Part shown: piece after piece, positions 1 through 8,230 of the stretch
Position numbering within the stretch: the stretch's first letter is position 1
Layout of the letters: each line of letters starts with the position of its first letter
Assembly (NCBI RefSeq): GCF_019084545.1
Contig: NZ_JAHREP010000024.1
Location: forward strand, 20,452-84,451
Reading direction: 5' to 3'
DNA: 64,000 nt
DNA from: Marinobacterium ramblicola
GTDB lineage: Bacteria; Pseudomonadota; Gammaproteobacteria; Pseudomonadales; Balneatricaceae
Position numbers and translations under genes: made by a program
The notes under the pieces: generated by a model
What the model saw: only the letters and a program-made list of their open reading frames with translations
The model's database searches: none
What the model was told of the DNA's origin: nothing

Positions 1-589
1 AGCGGTAATCCAGCACCTGGCCAACATCGATATCCCGGTAGTAGACCGGGGAGCCGCGATGGATCGAGGCGACGGAGTCGGCGTACAGGGTCAGATAGAG
101 CCCCTCCCGGTCACGGGTAGCCGGAGGCGGCTCCTCCGCAGCGGTATAGCGGTAGGCGATCTCGCCCTCGCCTGGGCGAACGCCGATATAGTGGCCGGAG
201 ACCAGGGTTTCCAGGCCGCGGACCCCGGACAGGGAGATCTGGGGTTTGACCAACCAGAACAGCGTGCCTTCATGCAGCAGTGCCTGGGCGTTGGCGTTGA
301 TCTCGATCTCCGCGGTGACCGTCTGCAGATCCTCGTTCAGCGTCAGCGAACGCACCGTCCCGCTGGGCAGGCCGCGATAGATGACGCGGGTCTTGTTCAC
401 CTCCAGCCCCTCGGCGGAGTTGAATACCACCTCGATCATCACCCCGGCCTGGGAGTAGCTCTTGTATACCAGCCAGCCGGCGATCAGCGCTGCCAGCAGC
501 GGCAGTATCCATACCGCCGACGGGCCTCGGTGTCGGCGAATCAGCGGTCTGACCGGGTCTGAGGCCGGGTGTTCAGGTTTCGGATCCAA
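1..589 (-). CDS. pqiB: Intermembrane transport protein PqiB (MlaD/MCE family), 3' end outside window
   Basis: Partial gene running off the left edge. A TTG start at 589 is preceded by GGAGG six bases upstream, and it overlaps the end of the upstream pqiA gene by 17 bp. The protein opens with a short cytoplasmic stretch, one membrane helix (about residues 18-34, VWILPLLAALIAGWLVY) and then MCE-type repeats with the typical pattern of a hydrophobic ring strand followed by YRGLPSG and later IHRGSPVYYRDIDVGQV. Members of this family form hexameric tunnels bridging inner and outer membranes for lipid transport, anchored by PqiA. The pqiA-pqiA-pqiB order supports the call. The missing C-terminus prevents counting MCE domains. 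Confidence 0.88.
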   Translation of the reverse strand, partial: MDPKPEHPASDPVRPLIRRHRGPSAVWILPLLAALIAGWLVYKSYSQAGVMIEVVFNSAEGLEVNKTRVIYRGLPSGTVRSLTLNEDLQTVTAEIEINANAQALLHEGTLFWLVKPQISLSGVRGLETLVSGHYIGVRPGEGEIAYRYTAAEEPPPATRDREGLYLTLYADSVASIHRGSPVYYRDIDVGQVLDYR

Positions 590-1217
590 TGCTTGCCTCC
601 TGCAGGTGACGATCCCAGATCAAACGAGTATCCAGCGTGTTGGCCGCGAGCATGGTAAAGACCACCACCCCGGCAAATGCCAGTGCACCGGTCTGGCCAA
701 CGATATAGGCGAGGTTACCAAACTGTACCAGCGCCACCAGTATGCCGACCACGAAGATATCCAGCATCGACCAGCGGCCGATCCAGTGCACGATGCGGAA
801 CATTACCATCTTCTGTTTCAGATTGGTGGCCTTGCCGAACTGAATCGCGATCAGCAGCGAGCCCAGCGCCAGGATCTTGCCGACCGGAATCAGAATGCTG
901 GCCGCGAGTACCACGATGGCGATCCCCCAGAGTCCGTGCTTGGTCAGTTCGATCACGCCCCCCATGATGGTCGACGCGTCTCCCTGACTGCTCAGCATGG
1001 TGACCCGCATGATCGGTAGCAGGTTGGCCGGCAGCATCAGCAGCGCCGAGGTGATCAGCAACGCCCAGGTGCGGACCAGGGAGTTGGGTTCGCGGCTATG
1101 CAGCAGCGCGCCACAGCGTGGGCAGTGCTGCTCCTCCAGGGCCAGCGGCCAGAGGGCGGTACAGTCGTGGCAGCGCAGCAGGCCCTGTGCCAATGCACTG
1201 TGATGCCAGCTATTCAT
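573..1217 (-). CDS. pqiA: Paraquat-inducible protein A, second copy
   Basis: About 214 residues. It begins with a zinc-ribbon pair (CHDC then CPRC, about residues 15-36) followed by four predicted membrane helices, the layout of one PqiA domain. The start at 1217 is chosen because GGAGG lies seven bases upstream and ATGAATAG overlaps the stop of the preceding pqiA, indicating translational coupling. The longer frame to 1256 has no such site. In E. coli PqiA is one protein carrying two such domains; here the two halves are separate genes. Likely inner-membrane partner of the PqiB tunnel. Confidence 0.87.
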   Translation of the reverse strand: MNSWHHSALAQGLLRCHDCTALWPLALEEQHCPRCGALLHSREPNSLVRTWALLITSALLMLPANLLPIMRVTMLSSQGDASTIMGGVIELTKHGLWGIAIVVLAASILIPVGKILALGSLLIAIQFGKATNLKQKMVMFRIVHWIGRWSMLDIFVVGILVALVQFGNLAYIVGQTGALAFAGVVVFTMLAANTLDTRLIWDRHLQEASIGSET

Positions 1218-1860
1218 GCCTCGCCTCCGATGGACTCGGTTGGTGCCTGAGTTCATCGATCTGGTGCCAGAACAGGTCGGGATCCAGTTGCGAGGAACTC
1301 AGCGTGGTGACGGCGATCAACGCCCCCAGACTGTAGAGTCCGAGCCCGGGATGAACGTCGGCGATATCGACCAGCTTGACCACCGAGACCAGAACTGCGA
1401 TCAGGTACACCTCCAGCATGCCCCACTGATCCAGGTGCTGGTAACTGCGCATCGCCAGCGGCAGCAGCGGCCAGCGTGCGCGCAGATGCAGGGCGGCGGA
1501 CAGGTAGGTGAGCAGCAGCAGTTTGCATAGCGGCACCAGAATCGCAAACAGCAGGATCGTCAGCGCGACCAGGGCCAGTCCGTCCCGGTACATCACCATG
1601 GCACTGGAGAAGATGGTCTGCTCCTGTTGCCGGCCCAGAACCTCCAGCGTCAGTACCGGGAACAGGTTGGCTGGAATCAGCAAAATAAGCCCCGCCAGCG
1701 CCAACGCCAGGGAGCGCTCGGCGCTGTTGGGATGGCTCGAGATCAGGCGCGAACCACAACGGGGGCAGTGTACCACCTGGTCGCCCTCGATCAGCGGGCG
1801 CTGCATCAGCAGGTCGCACTCATGGCAGGCGATACGGTTATCGGGCTGTAGCGCATTCAT
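1210..1860 (-). CDS. pqiA: Paraquat-inducible protein A, first copy
   Basis: 216 residues with the zinc-ribbon cysteines CHEC and CPRC near the N-terminus, then membrane helices (for example ALALAGLILLIPANLFPVLT). First gene of the minus-strand pqiA-pqiA-pqiB set. Family role: inner-membrane component of the Pqi lipid-transport system, induced by envelope and oxidative stress in E. coli. About 127 bp separate it from the divergent pdxH, so its promoter must lie there. I could not pick a convincing -35/-10 pair. Confidence 0.87.
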   Translation of the reverse strand: MNALQPDNRIACHECDLLMQRPLIEGDQVVHCPRCGSRLISSHPNSAERSLALALAGLILLIPANLFPVLTLEVLGRQQEQTIFSSAMVMYRDGLALVALTILLFAILVPLCKLLLLTYLSAALHLRARWPLLPLAMRSYQHLDQWGMLEVYLIAVLVSVVKLVDIADVHPGLGLYSLGALIAVTTLSSSQLDPDLFWHQIDELRHQPSPSEARHE

Positions 1861-1987
1861 TCCAGATATCCCGGTTTAGGCTTGTATCTCTCACGCGAGA
1901 AATTGCAGCTGAACTGATCAAGCGCAGAATTCATTCTTTCATATCGTATATAGTGGTCGCCTTTGAAGTGTCACACAGGAGAGCACA

Positions 1988-2638
1988 ATGGCAAATCAGA
2001 ATAGCGATGTTAGCGCACTGCGGCGTGAATATGTGGCCAGCGGTCTGCACAAGGCCGACTTGAGTGCAGACCCGTTCGAGCAGTTCCAACGCTGGTTTGG
2101 CACGGCGCTGGAGGCTCATCCTGACGACGCCACCTCAATGACCCTGGCCACGGCCGATGGCGAGGGGCGCCCGGCAGCGCGTATTGTGCTGCTCAAGCAT
2201 TTCGACCACCACGGTTTCTGTTGGTTTACCGACTTCCGCAGCGAAAAGGGGCAGCACCTGGCGCAGAACCCTTATGCCGAACTGCTGTTCTATTGGTATG
2301 GGCTGGAGCGTCAGGTACGTATCCGCGGTCCGGTCGAACAGCTCGATTACAGCTTCGGTGAGCGCTATTTCCATGAGCGACCGGTAGGCAGCCGGATCAG
2401 CGCTGCCATCTCGCATCAGAGTGCGCCGGTGGACAGCCGTAGCACATTGGAGAGTGCGGTGGCGCAGCTGCGAGAGCAGTACGCGGATGGTGCGATTCCC
2501 TGTCCGGAAACCTGGGGTGGATATCGATTGGTCCCGGAGCGTTTCGAGTTCTGGCAGGGACGTGAAAACCGCCTGCATGACCGCTTCAGCTACGAGCTGA
2601 AGGATGGTCAGTGGCAGATCAACCGCCTGCAGCCTTGA
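1988..2638 (+). CDS. pdxH: Pyridoxine/pyridoxamine 5'-phosphate oxidase
   Basis: 216 residues, the usual length for the family. FMN-dependent oxidation of PNP or PMP to pyridoxal 5'-phosphate, the last step of vitamin B6 synthesis and salvage, in the cytosol. The sequence carries the FMN-binding region RIVLLKHFDHHGFCWFT, the SEKGQHLAQNP segment and a C-terminal block FEFWQGRENRLHDR containing the RLHDR active-site motif. AGGAG sits about seven bases before the ATG. It stands alone, divergent from pqiA, and is followed by a strong inverted repeat. Confidence 0.97.
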   Translation: MANQNSDVSALRREYVASGLHKADLSADPFEQFQRWFGTALEAHPDDATSMTLATADGEGRPAARIVLLKHFDHHGFCWFTDFRSEKGQHLAQNPYAELLFYWYGLERQVRIRGPVEQLDYSFGERYFHERPVGSRISAAISHQSAPVDSRSTLESAVAQLREQYADGAIPCPETWGGYRLVPERFEFWQGRENRLHDRFSYELKDGQWQINRLQP

Positions 2639-2642
2639 GTGA

Positions 2643-2699
2643 CCTGCGGTGGGCGCGAAGCCTTCGCAGGAATGAAGCTGCTTCGCGCCCGTCCGCAGG
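2643..2699. repeat. REP-like inverted repeat after pdxH
   Basis: CCTGCGG (2643-2649) pairs with CCGCAGG (2693-2699). After a one- to two-base bulge, GGGCGCGAAGC (2651-2661) pairs with GCTTCGCGCCC (2680-2690). The 18-bp interrupted stem has no T-run, so it is a REP-type element or a Rho-linked transcript end rather than a clean intrinsic terminator. No second copy was noticed in the window. Confidence 0.5.
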
Positions 2700-2799
2700 T
2701 GCAGATTAACGATCCTAGCGACCGGGGCGAGCGTTAATGCACCCGGAAAGCGCTGTTCTCCCCTCTGAGGTATTTTGAGCCGACAAGCCCGTCCTGCGC

Positions 2800-3060
2800 T
2801 CAGGATACCTTTTCACGCCATTTCAGATCACCGATCTGAACGTTCAACCATTCAAAGCCTATACGTTTCGCCACGGCAGCTGCGCCATCGAGGCTCTTGA
2901 ACTCACGTTCACCTTTTGAGCGCTGAAGATTCAATACCACAACATCGTTATCCCTGGTGACGAACTTCAGCGTCCATCCCCGCGACATCGAGATCGGTAT
3001 CGCCTGACAAGATTCAAATACGCCCGCCTTGAACAGTAGTTTGATTTCACGTTCCTGCAT
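2800..3060 (-). CDS. Small protein of unknown function (weakly partition-associated ParC-like)
   Basis: 86 residues from an ATG at 3060 with AAAGGA eight bases upstream; a TTG at 3066 is too close to that site. The protein is soluble and mixed charge, with VFESCQAIPISMSRGWTLKFV followed by a basic region and a hydrophobic tail (AAAVAKRIGFEWLNVQI). The pattern, a short hydrophobic strand pair followed by a small helix, recalls short partition-associated proteins found on plasmids and islands, but this resemblance is from memory and weak. Its upstream DNA is strikingly AT-rich and has a palindrome close to the start, suggesting acquisition by transfer and possible autoregulation. Confidence 0.55.
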   Translation of the reverse strand: MQEREIKLLFKAGVFESCQAIPISMSRGWTLKFVTRDNDVVVLNLQRSKGEREFKSLDGAAAVAKRIGFEWLNVQIGDLKWREKVS

Positions 3061-3078
3061 ATCCAAATTCCTTTGCGA

Positions 3079-3090
3079 GTTATCGATAAC
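3079..3090. promoter_or_regulatory. 12-bp palindrome, candidate operator
   Basis: GTTATCGATAAC is a perfect palindrome lying about 18 bases upstream of the minus-strand start at 3060. A looser related motif (TTATTGATAA) follows within ten bases. The minus strand offers a weak promoter, TTGCGA and TATAGA, placing the palindrome near the expected transcript start, where a repressor would act. Confidence 0.4.
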
Positions 3091-3157
3091 TGCTTATTGA
3101 TAATTCTATAACTAATAGTGACAAATCGCAAATTATTGAAGCAAAATTTTTGGTTGT

Positions 3158-3184
3158 AAGCCATTGATATTAAATGGCTTTTTT
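3158..3184 (+). terminator. Intrinsic terminator inside the AT-rich islet
   Basis: AAGCCATT (3158-3165) pairs with AATGGCTT (3173-3180) and is followed by TTTTTT (3179-3184) on the plus strand. No plus-strand gene ends nearby, so it either ends a short untranslated transcript or is a remnant of imported DNA. Confidence 0.5.
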
Positions 3185-3438
3185 GGGCGGAAGAGGTTTT
3201 TTTCCGGTTTCTGTTTTTTGTATATAAGCTATTGAATTATAAGGACTATTTGATGCGTGTTTTTTTGTATCGAAAAGTAATAAAAGATGATCTATTTATA
3301 TCAAATGACAAATCATTAAATTATATTTGAAATATCAAAAGCAATTTTTGATTGCTTTATCTCTATTTATGCCTCGCAGAGGCTCGTCAGAGGGGCATCG
3401 CGGTCATCGAGGAGTCTTCGAGCGGAGACAAAGGGGGC

Positions 3439-3473
3439 TTGTCGGGCGTTAATCGCGCGCTATGATTAGCGCG
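3439..3473 (+). promoter_or_regulatory. Promoter with overlapping inverted repeat upstream of zinc-ribbon gene
   Basis: TTGTCG (3439-3444) and TATGAT (3461-3466) are separated by 16 bases, a good sigma-70 fit. The inverted repeat CGCGCTA (3456-3462) / TAGCGCG (3467-3473) straddles the -10, so a repressor could bind there. Confidence 0.45.
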
Positions 3474-3495
3474 AATCAGCCAATACGAGGTGGTT

Positions 3496-3753
3496 ATGCC
3501 GACATATGACTATCTTTGCCCGAGCAACGGTCGGGTGCTGGAGGTGCGTCACTCGATGAGCGAGCGCTTGAATACCTGGGCGGAACTATGCGAGTTGGCC
3601 GAGGTCGACCTCGGCGACACTGCACCGGAGGCGCCGATCGAACGCTTGGCCAATGGAGGACAGATTGTGAGCCGCGGCAGCTTGGGCGACAAGCAGCCAC
3701 CCTGTCAGGTGGGGGGGGCCTGCTGCGGCGCCCGTGCCTGCGGTCTGGATTAG
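3496..3753 (+). CDS. FmdB-like zinc-ribbon protein
   Basis: 85 residues from the ATG at 3496 (GAGG five bases upstream). The N-terminus MPTYDYLCPSNGRVLEVRHS matches the start of FmdB-type regulatory proteins, whose usual CxxC ribbon would follow. Here the first knuckle is reduced to a single Cys (CPSNG), and the remaining cysteines are near the end (QPPCQVGGACCGARACGL). Metal binding is therefore possible but not canonical. The stop overlaps the convergent 3750-3950 gene by four bases. Function unknown. Confidence 0.7.
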   Translation: MPTYDYLCPSNGRVLEVRHSMSERLNTWAELCELAEVDLGDTAPEAPIERLANGGQIVSRGSLGDKQPPCQVGGACCGARACGLD

Positions 3754-3950
3754 TTCTCTTTTTTGACGTCGAGCCGGGTGCGAAGCGCTTCTTCAACCCG
3801 GTTCAGGCAGTCGCGCATCGCCTTGACGGCATCATCGCTGTCGCTGAATTCCGGCGTAAACTTGAACATGTCGAGCATCTCGACCAGGAAGCGCTCTTCG
3901 TTCATCTGTTTAAGCTGATCGGCGTTCCAGGTTTTCATTTTGGTGGGCAT
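3750..3950 (-). CDS. Small conserved-type protein of unknown function
   Basis: 66 residues, acidic and probably all-helical (NEERFLVEMLDMFKF, DDAVKAMRDCLNRVEEAL). AGGAGA lies a few bases upstream of the ATG, which supports real translation. It is convergent with the zinc-ribbon gene. No catalytic motif, signal peptide or membrane helix is visible, and I do not recognise the family. Confidence 0.6.
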   Translation of the reverse strand: MPTKMKTWNADQLKQMNEERFLVEMLDMFKFTPEFSDSDDAVKAMRDCLNRVEEALRTRLDVKKEN

Positions 3951-4155
3951 CGTTTTCTCCTCTTGGCGCAGCTCGTGAGTGAGGCATCTGTCGAACCGTA
4001 AGACCTGCTGCGTATTCCTGATTCAGTAATGGGTCAGGGTGTCGAATTTTGCAAGCGGGGGCTTTCACTCGCTCGTTTGAGCTGAATCAATATTCGTCAA
4101 CGGGAACGGCGTTACTCTTGTCTCAACGTTAAATGAGATAGAAAGGGTGAATGCT

Positions 4156-4290
4156 ATGTTCGGTGTTGATGCTTACAGCCTCGAGGTTCTGGTACCCAGC
4201 GTGATCGGCGTTGTTGCGATGGCCGGCGTGATGGTATGGGCGTTCGTCAAGGTCCGTCATTTGATGAACGAAGAACCCAAGCACAAATAA
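4156..4290 (+). CDS. 44-residue single-pass membrane protein
   Basis: ATG at 4156 preceded by AAAGGG. The product is MFGVDAYSLEVLVPSVIGVV followed by AMAGVMVWAFVKVRHLMNEE and a short basic tail. One hydrophobic helix (about residues 11-31) with a positively charged C-terminal flank suggests an N-out, C-in inner-membrane peptide. A strong intrinsic terminator follows 32 bases after the stop, making an independent short transcript likely. Size and layout resemble small oxidase-associated subunits, but no partner gene is nearby. Confidence 0.6.
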   Translation: MFGVDAYSLEVLVPSVIGVVAMAGVMVWAFVKVRHLMNEEPKHK

Positions 4291-4321
4291 TCGATGGGAA
4301 GTGCCGTTGATGCCCCTCGTG

Positions 4322-4348
4322 AAAAGGCCTGCCGTGCGCAGGCCTTTT
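4322..4348. terminator. Bidirectional intrinsic terminator
   Basis: AAAAGGCCTGC (4322-4332) pairs perfectly with GCAGGCCTTTT (4338-4348) around a five-base loop. T-runs exist on both strands, so it can end the small plus-strand gene and the minus-strand DUF2339 gene, whose stop is at 4368. Confidence 0.85.
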
Positions 4349-4367
4349 GCTTTGTCTTAGGCGCGGG

Positions 4368-7010
4368 TCAGGCGTTATCCGTGTGTGGCCGCAGCTGTTG
4401 ATGCAGCCAGGCCAGTAGCAGCAGTACCAGTCCCAGGCCCATGAACGATGCGACGCGCAGCAGTCCATCCAGGCCCTGCATATCGATCAGGAAAATCTTC
4501 ACGATCACCAGCACCAGAAGGGTCATCGCGCCCTGGTATAACCGGTGCCGCTCGCGACGAATCGCCCACCCCATGCCGACCGCGGCCAGCAATAGCCAGG
4601 TGGCCGAATAGGTATAGAGTTCCGGGTTCTCGGTGGGCAGTGCAATGTCCAGCGCACCCTGCCAGAGATGCCGTATCTCCAGCGATACAAACAGCAGCAG
4701 GTTGAGACCGCAACCCAGCGTCGCCCAAGGGCGAAAACCGAGCCGATAGTAGCGGGCGATGGCGAGCAGCAACAGGGTCGGTGCACCATAGGCCAGCAGC
4801 AGAAGGTTCCACACCGGTGTCGAGGCGATAGGCGTCTGCCCCCAAAGCGGGTTGTCGATCAGCACCACGACAAAGAGATGATTGGTCAGACTCATGGTCA
4901 GAAGCAGGGCGGCCAGTGTCCTGTATAGCCTGGCGACATACTGGCTCAGGGAGGCTCGCCAGTGGTAGACCAGAGAGGCCGCACCCCAGACCAGGGTATT
5001 GATCGCGGCTTCGGTAAAGCCGTAGTGGCGGTTGAATATCTCACCGTTATACAGCCAGTAGCGCAACTCAGTACCCAGTGTCAGTACCAATAGCGTTGCC
5101 GCGGCACCCTGCAGCCAGGCCTGCAGCGGGGGCGAGCGTCGACTTATCCTGGCTGCGATAAAGCAGCTCAGGGTTGAGCCGCCATAGGTCCACAGCGACC
5201 AGTGCACTTCGCTGGGGTAGCTTATCACCCAGGGGTTCAGTATCAGCCGGCAGCCTACCGCCAGGATCACCAGCCGGATCAGCCAGGGCAGCAGCGGCTG
5301 AGGGAAACGCTGATGGATAGCGGCCAGCGAGATCAACTGCAGGGCCAGCGCCAGGGTCAGGGTCGCTTCCTGAAACCAGATCACCACCGCCAGCGAGTAG
5401 GCGAGGTGGGAGGAGGCGATCAGCGTCAAGGTCAGAGCGGGGGTCTGCCTGTTCGTCGCCTGTCTGGCAAGAGCGAGATAGGCGATGCCGGCAGCCAGGG
5501 CGGCGCCGCCCCAGCGCCACTCATCATGCAGTTCCGCCAATAGCAGATAGGCGATCGCCAGCATCAGCAGCGGTGTCAGGCAGCCGATACTGGCCCAGAT
5601 TCCCGGTAGCGGCGCGCGTGCGCGAAGGTTCCAGGTGGCATACGCGATCGCCAGCAGGGAGAGCAGAGCAAGCAGTGCGATCAGACTGTTCCTCTCGACA
5701 GGCGAAGGGGGGCGAATGATCACGTCGAACAGCTGCCAGGAGGTGAACTGAGCCAGCAGCGCAGCGCCCAGGGCGATCAGTGCCAGTCCCGGTAGCGGCG
5801 TCAGCAACGGTCGCCTGCCGGCGGCATGAAGCAGCAGCAGCGGCAGCAGTAGCTGACTCCAAACGGCGGTCAAATCCAGGGCGTCACGAAACAGGGTGTA
5901 GCTTTGGGCGGCGATTACCAGCAGCAACGCCAGCAGCATCGCATATTCGCTGCTGCCCGCGGCGCGCAATAGATCCGGGTAGACGTTCGAACGATCGTCC
6001 CGGTACTTGAGTGAGAGCAACCAGTCCAGCGTCGGCATGGCGAGCAGGCCCCAGGCGATGCCGAGCAGATACAGGGTGCGGCTGACCTCGGCGGTCGGTG
6101 GGGTGTGGAAGCTCAGTCCCCACCAGGCCAGTGCGCCGACTACCACACCGCACCAGAGCCAGAGACGCCAGACATAGCGTAGCAACAGCAGTACGGACAG
6201 GCTGAGGATGAAGGCGTACACCAGCGCGCCCTCGATCTGCTGACTCCCGGTGCTGACCAATATCGGCACCAGGTAGCCGCCGAGCATGCCGAGGGCGGCC
6301 AACAGTGGGCCGTGCAGGAGTGCCAAACCCAGGGTGGCAAAGGAGACCAGTGCCATGCCGGCGAACACCAAACCCGGCGGTACATAGTCGAGTTGGTGCA
6401 GGCTGGCGAGCAGCGCGGCATAGAGGATGATACTGGCGCCGCCGGCGAGGGCGGCAAAAACATCGCTATGGCCGCGGCGATAGCGCAGCCAGTTGGCCGC
6501 TGCGTGCAGACCGATACCGGTCAGCAGCGACAGCAGAATACGCGCACCGGGACCGAGCAAGCCCTGCTCGATCGAGTAGCGCACCATAAACACCCCGGCC
6601 AGGCCGACGCAGGTTCCGCCGAGCCAGATCATCCAGTGTCGGCGCAGGTGCTGAACCAGACCCGTGGTGGTGGAGCGCCCGGGCGGCTCGACAGGTTGAG
6701 GCTGCTCCTGTGGCGGGCGCGAGCCGATACCCCAGGGGTCGGCCGCAGTCGTCAGGGGCGCAGGTGTGGTCTCATCGGCAGCCGACGGAGTGGTGTCCTC
6801 GCTCTCGTCCTTATCGACCGCCGAGGGGGTAATTGGCTGCTGCCGGGTCGACCGCGTCTTGAGTTCCTCCCGTAGCCAGGCGATCTCCAGTTCGGCCTGG
6901 CGCAGCCGCTCGTCGACTCGCTTCTGACGTATAAAACTGACGAAGCCGAGCAGCGCACCGACCATCAGCGCCAGCAACAGTAATGAAAACAGCGACAGCA
7001 GAACTTCCAT
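4368..7010 (-). CDS. DUF2339 family polytopic membrane protein
   Basis: 880 residues. An N-terminal membrane helix (about 6-27) is followed by a short coiled coil (VDERLRQAELEIAWLREELK), a Pro/Thr/Ser-rich linker to about residue 115, and then more than twenty hydrophobic segments to the end. This is the standard layout of the large DUF2339 family, integral membrane proteins of unknown activity found across Gram-negative bacteria. The gene is monocistronic, ending just before a bidirectional terminator. No catalytic motif can be named. Confidence 0.85.
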   Translation of the reverse strand: MEVLLSLFSLLLLALMVGALLGFVSFIRQKRVDERLRQAELEIAWLREELKTRSTRQQPITPSAVDKDESEDTTPSAADETTPAPLTTAADPWGIGSRPPQEQPQPVEPPGRSTTTGLVQHLRRHWMIWLGGTCVGLAGVFMVRYSIEQGLLGPGARILLSLLTGIGLHAAANWLRYRRGHSDVFAALAGGASIILYAALLASLHQLDYVPPGLVFAGMALVSFATLGLALLHGPLLAALGMLGGYLVPILVSTGSQQIEGALVYAFILSLSVLLLLRYVWRLWLWCGVVVGALAWWGLSFHTPPTAEVSRTLYLLGIAWGLLAMPTLDWLLSLKYRDDRSNVYPDLLRAAGSSEYAMLLALLLVIAAQSYTLFRDALDLTAVWSQLLLPLLLLHAAGRRPLLTPLPGLALIALGAALLAQFTSWQLFDVIIRPPSPVERNSLIALLALLSLLAIAYATWNLRARAPLPGIWASIGCLTPLLMLAIAYLLLAELHDEWRWGGAALAAGIAYLALARQATNRQTPALTLTLIASSHLAYSLAVVIWFQEATLTLALALQLISLAAIHQRFPQPLLPWLIRLVILAVGCRLILNPWVISYPSEVHWSLWTYGGSTLSCFIAARISRRSPPLQAWLQGAAATLLVLTLGTELRYWLYNGEIFNRHYGFTEAAINTLVWGAASLVYHWRASLSQYVARLYRTLAALLLTMSLTNHLFVVVLIDNPLWGQTPIASTPVWNLLLLAYGAPTLLLLAIARYYRLGFRPWATLGCGLNLLLFVSLEIRHLWQGALDIALPTENPELYTYSATWLLLAAVGMGWAIRRERHRLYQGAMTLLVLVIVKIFLIDMQGLDGLLRVASFMGLGLVLLLLAWLHQQLRPHTDNA

Positions 7011-7088
7011 GCGACGATCTCCTCGGTCGGTTAGGCTGAAGCATAATCGAGTAGCTCAAGGCTTACCAAATCCGCTTCCTGGCGCCGC

Positions 7089-7116
7089 TTTCCGGTCGCG
7101 GAGCACTGTCTATACT
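7089..7116 (+). promoter_or_regulatory. Candidate sigma-70 promoter for the DnaJ-related gene
   Basis: TTTCCG (7089-7094) and TATACT (7111-7116) with a 16-base spacer, about 100 bases before the ATG at 7216. The -10 is good and the -35 weak. Confidence 0.35.
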
Positions 7117-7215
7117 GAAAGCGTCGGGCCGCTGTCGGTGGCTCTCAATCTATCAAGATCGACTGCGATCTACCGTCGAACGGTGGTGACCCAGGGTAAG
7201 TGAAAGGTAACAGAG

Positions 7216-7623
7216 ATGATCAATCCAGTACTGCCGCAAGTGTTGCATGTGTTGCGCCAGCATCCGGACGGGATCAGCGAATATCGCTTAATGAAGACGC
7301 TGGACGAAGAGCACCTGTTCGAGGAGCAGAACAGGACGGACGGCGCGATGCTACCCCTATATCGCAAACACTTTCTGATCATGAATGCGCTTTACGACCT
7401 GCAGGATATCCTCTGGCAGGAGGAGGACAGGGTGCTCGAGATCTCGCCCATGCATATCGAGCTGCATGAGCGCCAGACCCGGAAACCGGAGAAGCAGGAG
7501 CCGGAATGGTATCCGCTGCTCAGTGAGTATTACCTGGATTGGGAGTACTACCGCAACACCACGGAGGAGGACATCAACAGAATGATGGAGGAGCTGAAAG
7601 CCCAGGCTTCTCCGCCGCAATGA
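7216..7623 (+). CDS. DnaJ-related N-terminal-domain protein lacking a J domain
   Basis: 135 residues. The sequence matches the N-terminal domain of gammaproteobacterial DNA-J related proteins: a PHHH-like start replaced here by INPVLPQVLHVLRQHPDGIS, then EYRLMKTLDEE, LYRKHFLIMNALYDLQDIL and the ending EWYPLLSEYYLDWEYYR. In many relatives this domain is followed by a C-terminal J domain with HPD; here the protein stops after an acidic tail, so no HPD motif and no DnaK stimulation is expected. Role unknown; perhaps a substrate-binding or regulatory stand-alone unit. Confidence 0.75.
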   Translation: MINPVLPQVLHVLRQHPDGISEYRLMKTLDEEHLFEEQNRTDGAMLPLYRKHFLIMNALYDLQDILWQEEDRVLEISPMHIELHERQTRKPEKQEPEWYPLLSEYYLDWEYYRNTTEEDINRMMEELKAQASPPQ

Positions 7624-7717
7624 TCAACCGGTTCGGAAACGGCCGACCAGCTCGCCAAGTCGGTTGGCCATTGTGCGCAGCGCGAAACTCCAGATGGATA
7701 TAGAGTGCCGGGGGGAG

Positions 7718-8167
7718 TCAGTGCTTGGCGCGTGCGATCAGCCTGTCCAGGTGCTGAGCGAAGGCGTGGCGGTCACTCTGGCTCAGTGCCGCCGGGCCGC
7801 CGGTCTGCACACCGCTGGAGCGCATGGTCTCGAGAAAGTCGCGCATGTTCAGTCGTGCGCGCACGTTGTCGGTGGTCAGCAGTTCGCCGCGCGGGCTCAG
7901 CGCCAGGGCGCCTTTCTCGATCACTTCGGCGGCCAGGGGGATATCGCTGGTGATCACCAGGTCATCCGCGGCGGCGCGCTTGACGATCTCGTTATCGGCG
8001 ACGTCGAACCCCTGCTCGACCTGTATGGCGCGGATGAACTTCGACGGCGGGGTGCGCATCGGCTGGTTGGCCACCAGTGTGGTTTCGATACCGGCGCGCT
8101 CGGCGGCGCGGAAGATGATCTCTTTAATGACGACCGGACAGGCATCGGCGTCGACCCAGATTTTCAT
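7718..8167 (-). CDS. yaiI: YaiI/YqxD (DUF188) family protein
   Basis: 149 residues from the ATG at 8167, chosen because [11 protein letters not shown] is the family's invariant start (the frame extends 18 codons further without support). The motif [13 protein letters not shown] and later [19 protein letters not shown] are characteristic; the aspartates resemble a PIN-like nuclease metal site. Activity in vivo is not established for the family. It lies 63 bases downstream of the DUF3750 lipoprotein gene on the same strand. Confidence 0.93.
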   Translation of the reverse strand: MKIWVDADACPVVIKEIIFRAAERAGIETTLVANQPMRTPPSKFIRAIQVEQGFDVADNEIVKRAAADDLVITSDIPLAAEVIEKGALALSPRGELLTTDNVRARLNMRDFLETMRSSGVQTGGPAALSQSDRHAFAQHLDRLIARAKH

Positions 8168-8230
8168 AGTATATCCCGGCAGAGCATGGAAAAATGCCAC
8201 TCTAGGGCAGCACGGCGACAAACGCCAGCG

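Larger units (their letters stand above)
3061..3480. other. AT-rich intergenic islet without a gene
   Basis: About 420 bases with no convincing coding frame on either strand. Composition is much richer in A and T than the genes on both sides. It holds a 12-bp palindrome near the 2800-3060 gene, a terminator-type hairpin at 3158-3184, a second hairpin (AAAGCAAT 3338-3345, ATTGCTTT 3351-3358) and, at its right end where composition returns to normal, a promoter for the zinc-ribbon gene. Confidence 0.6.
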
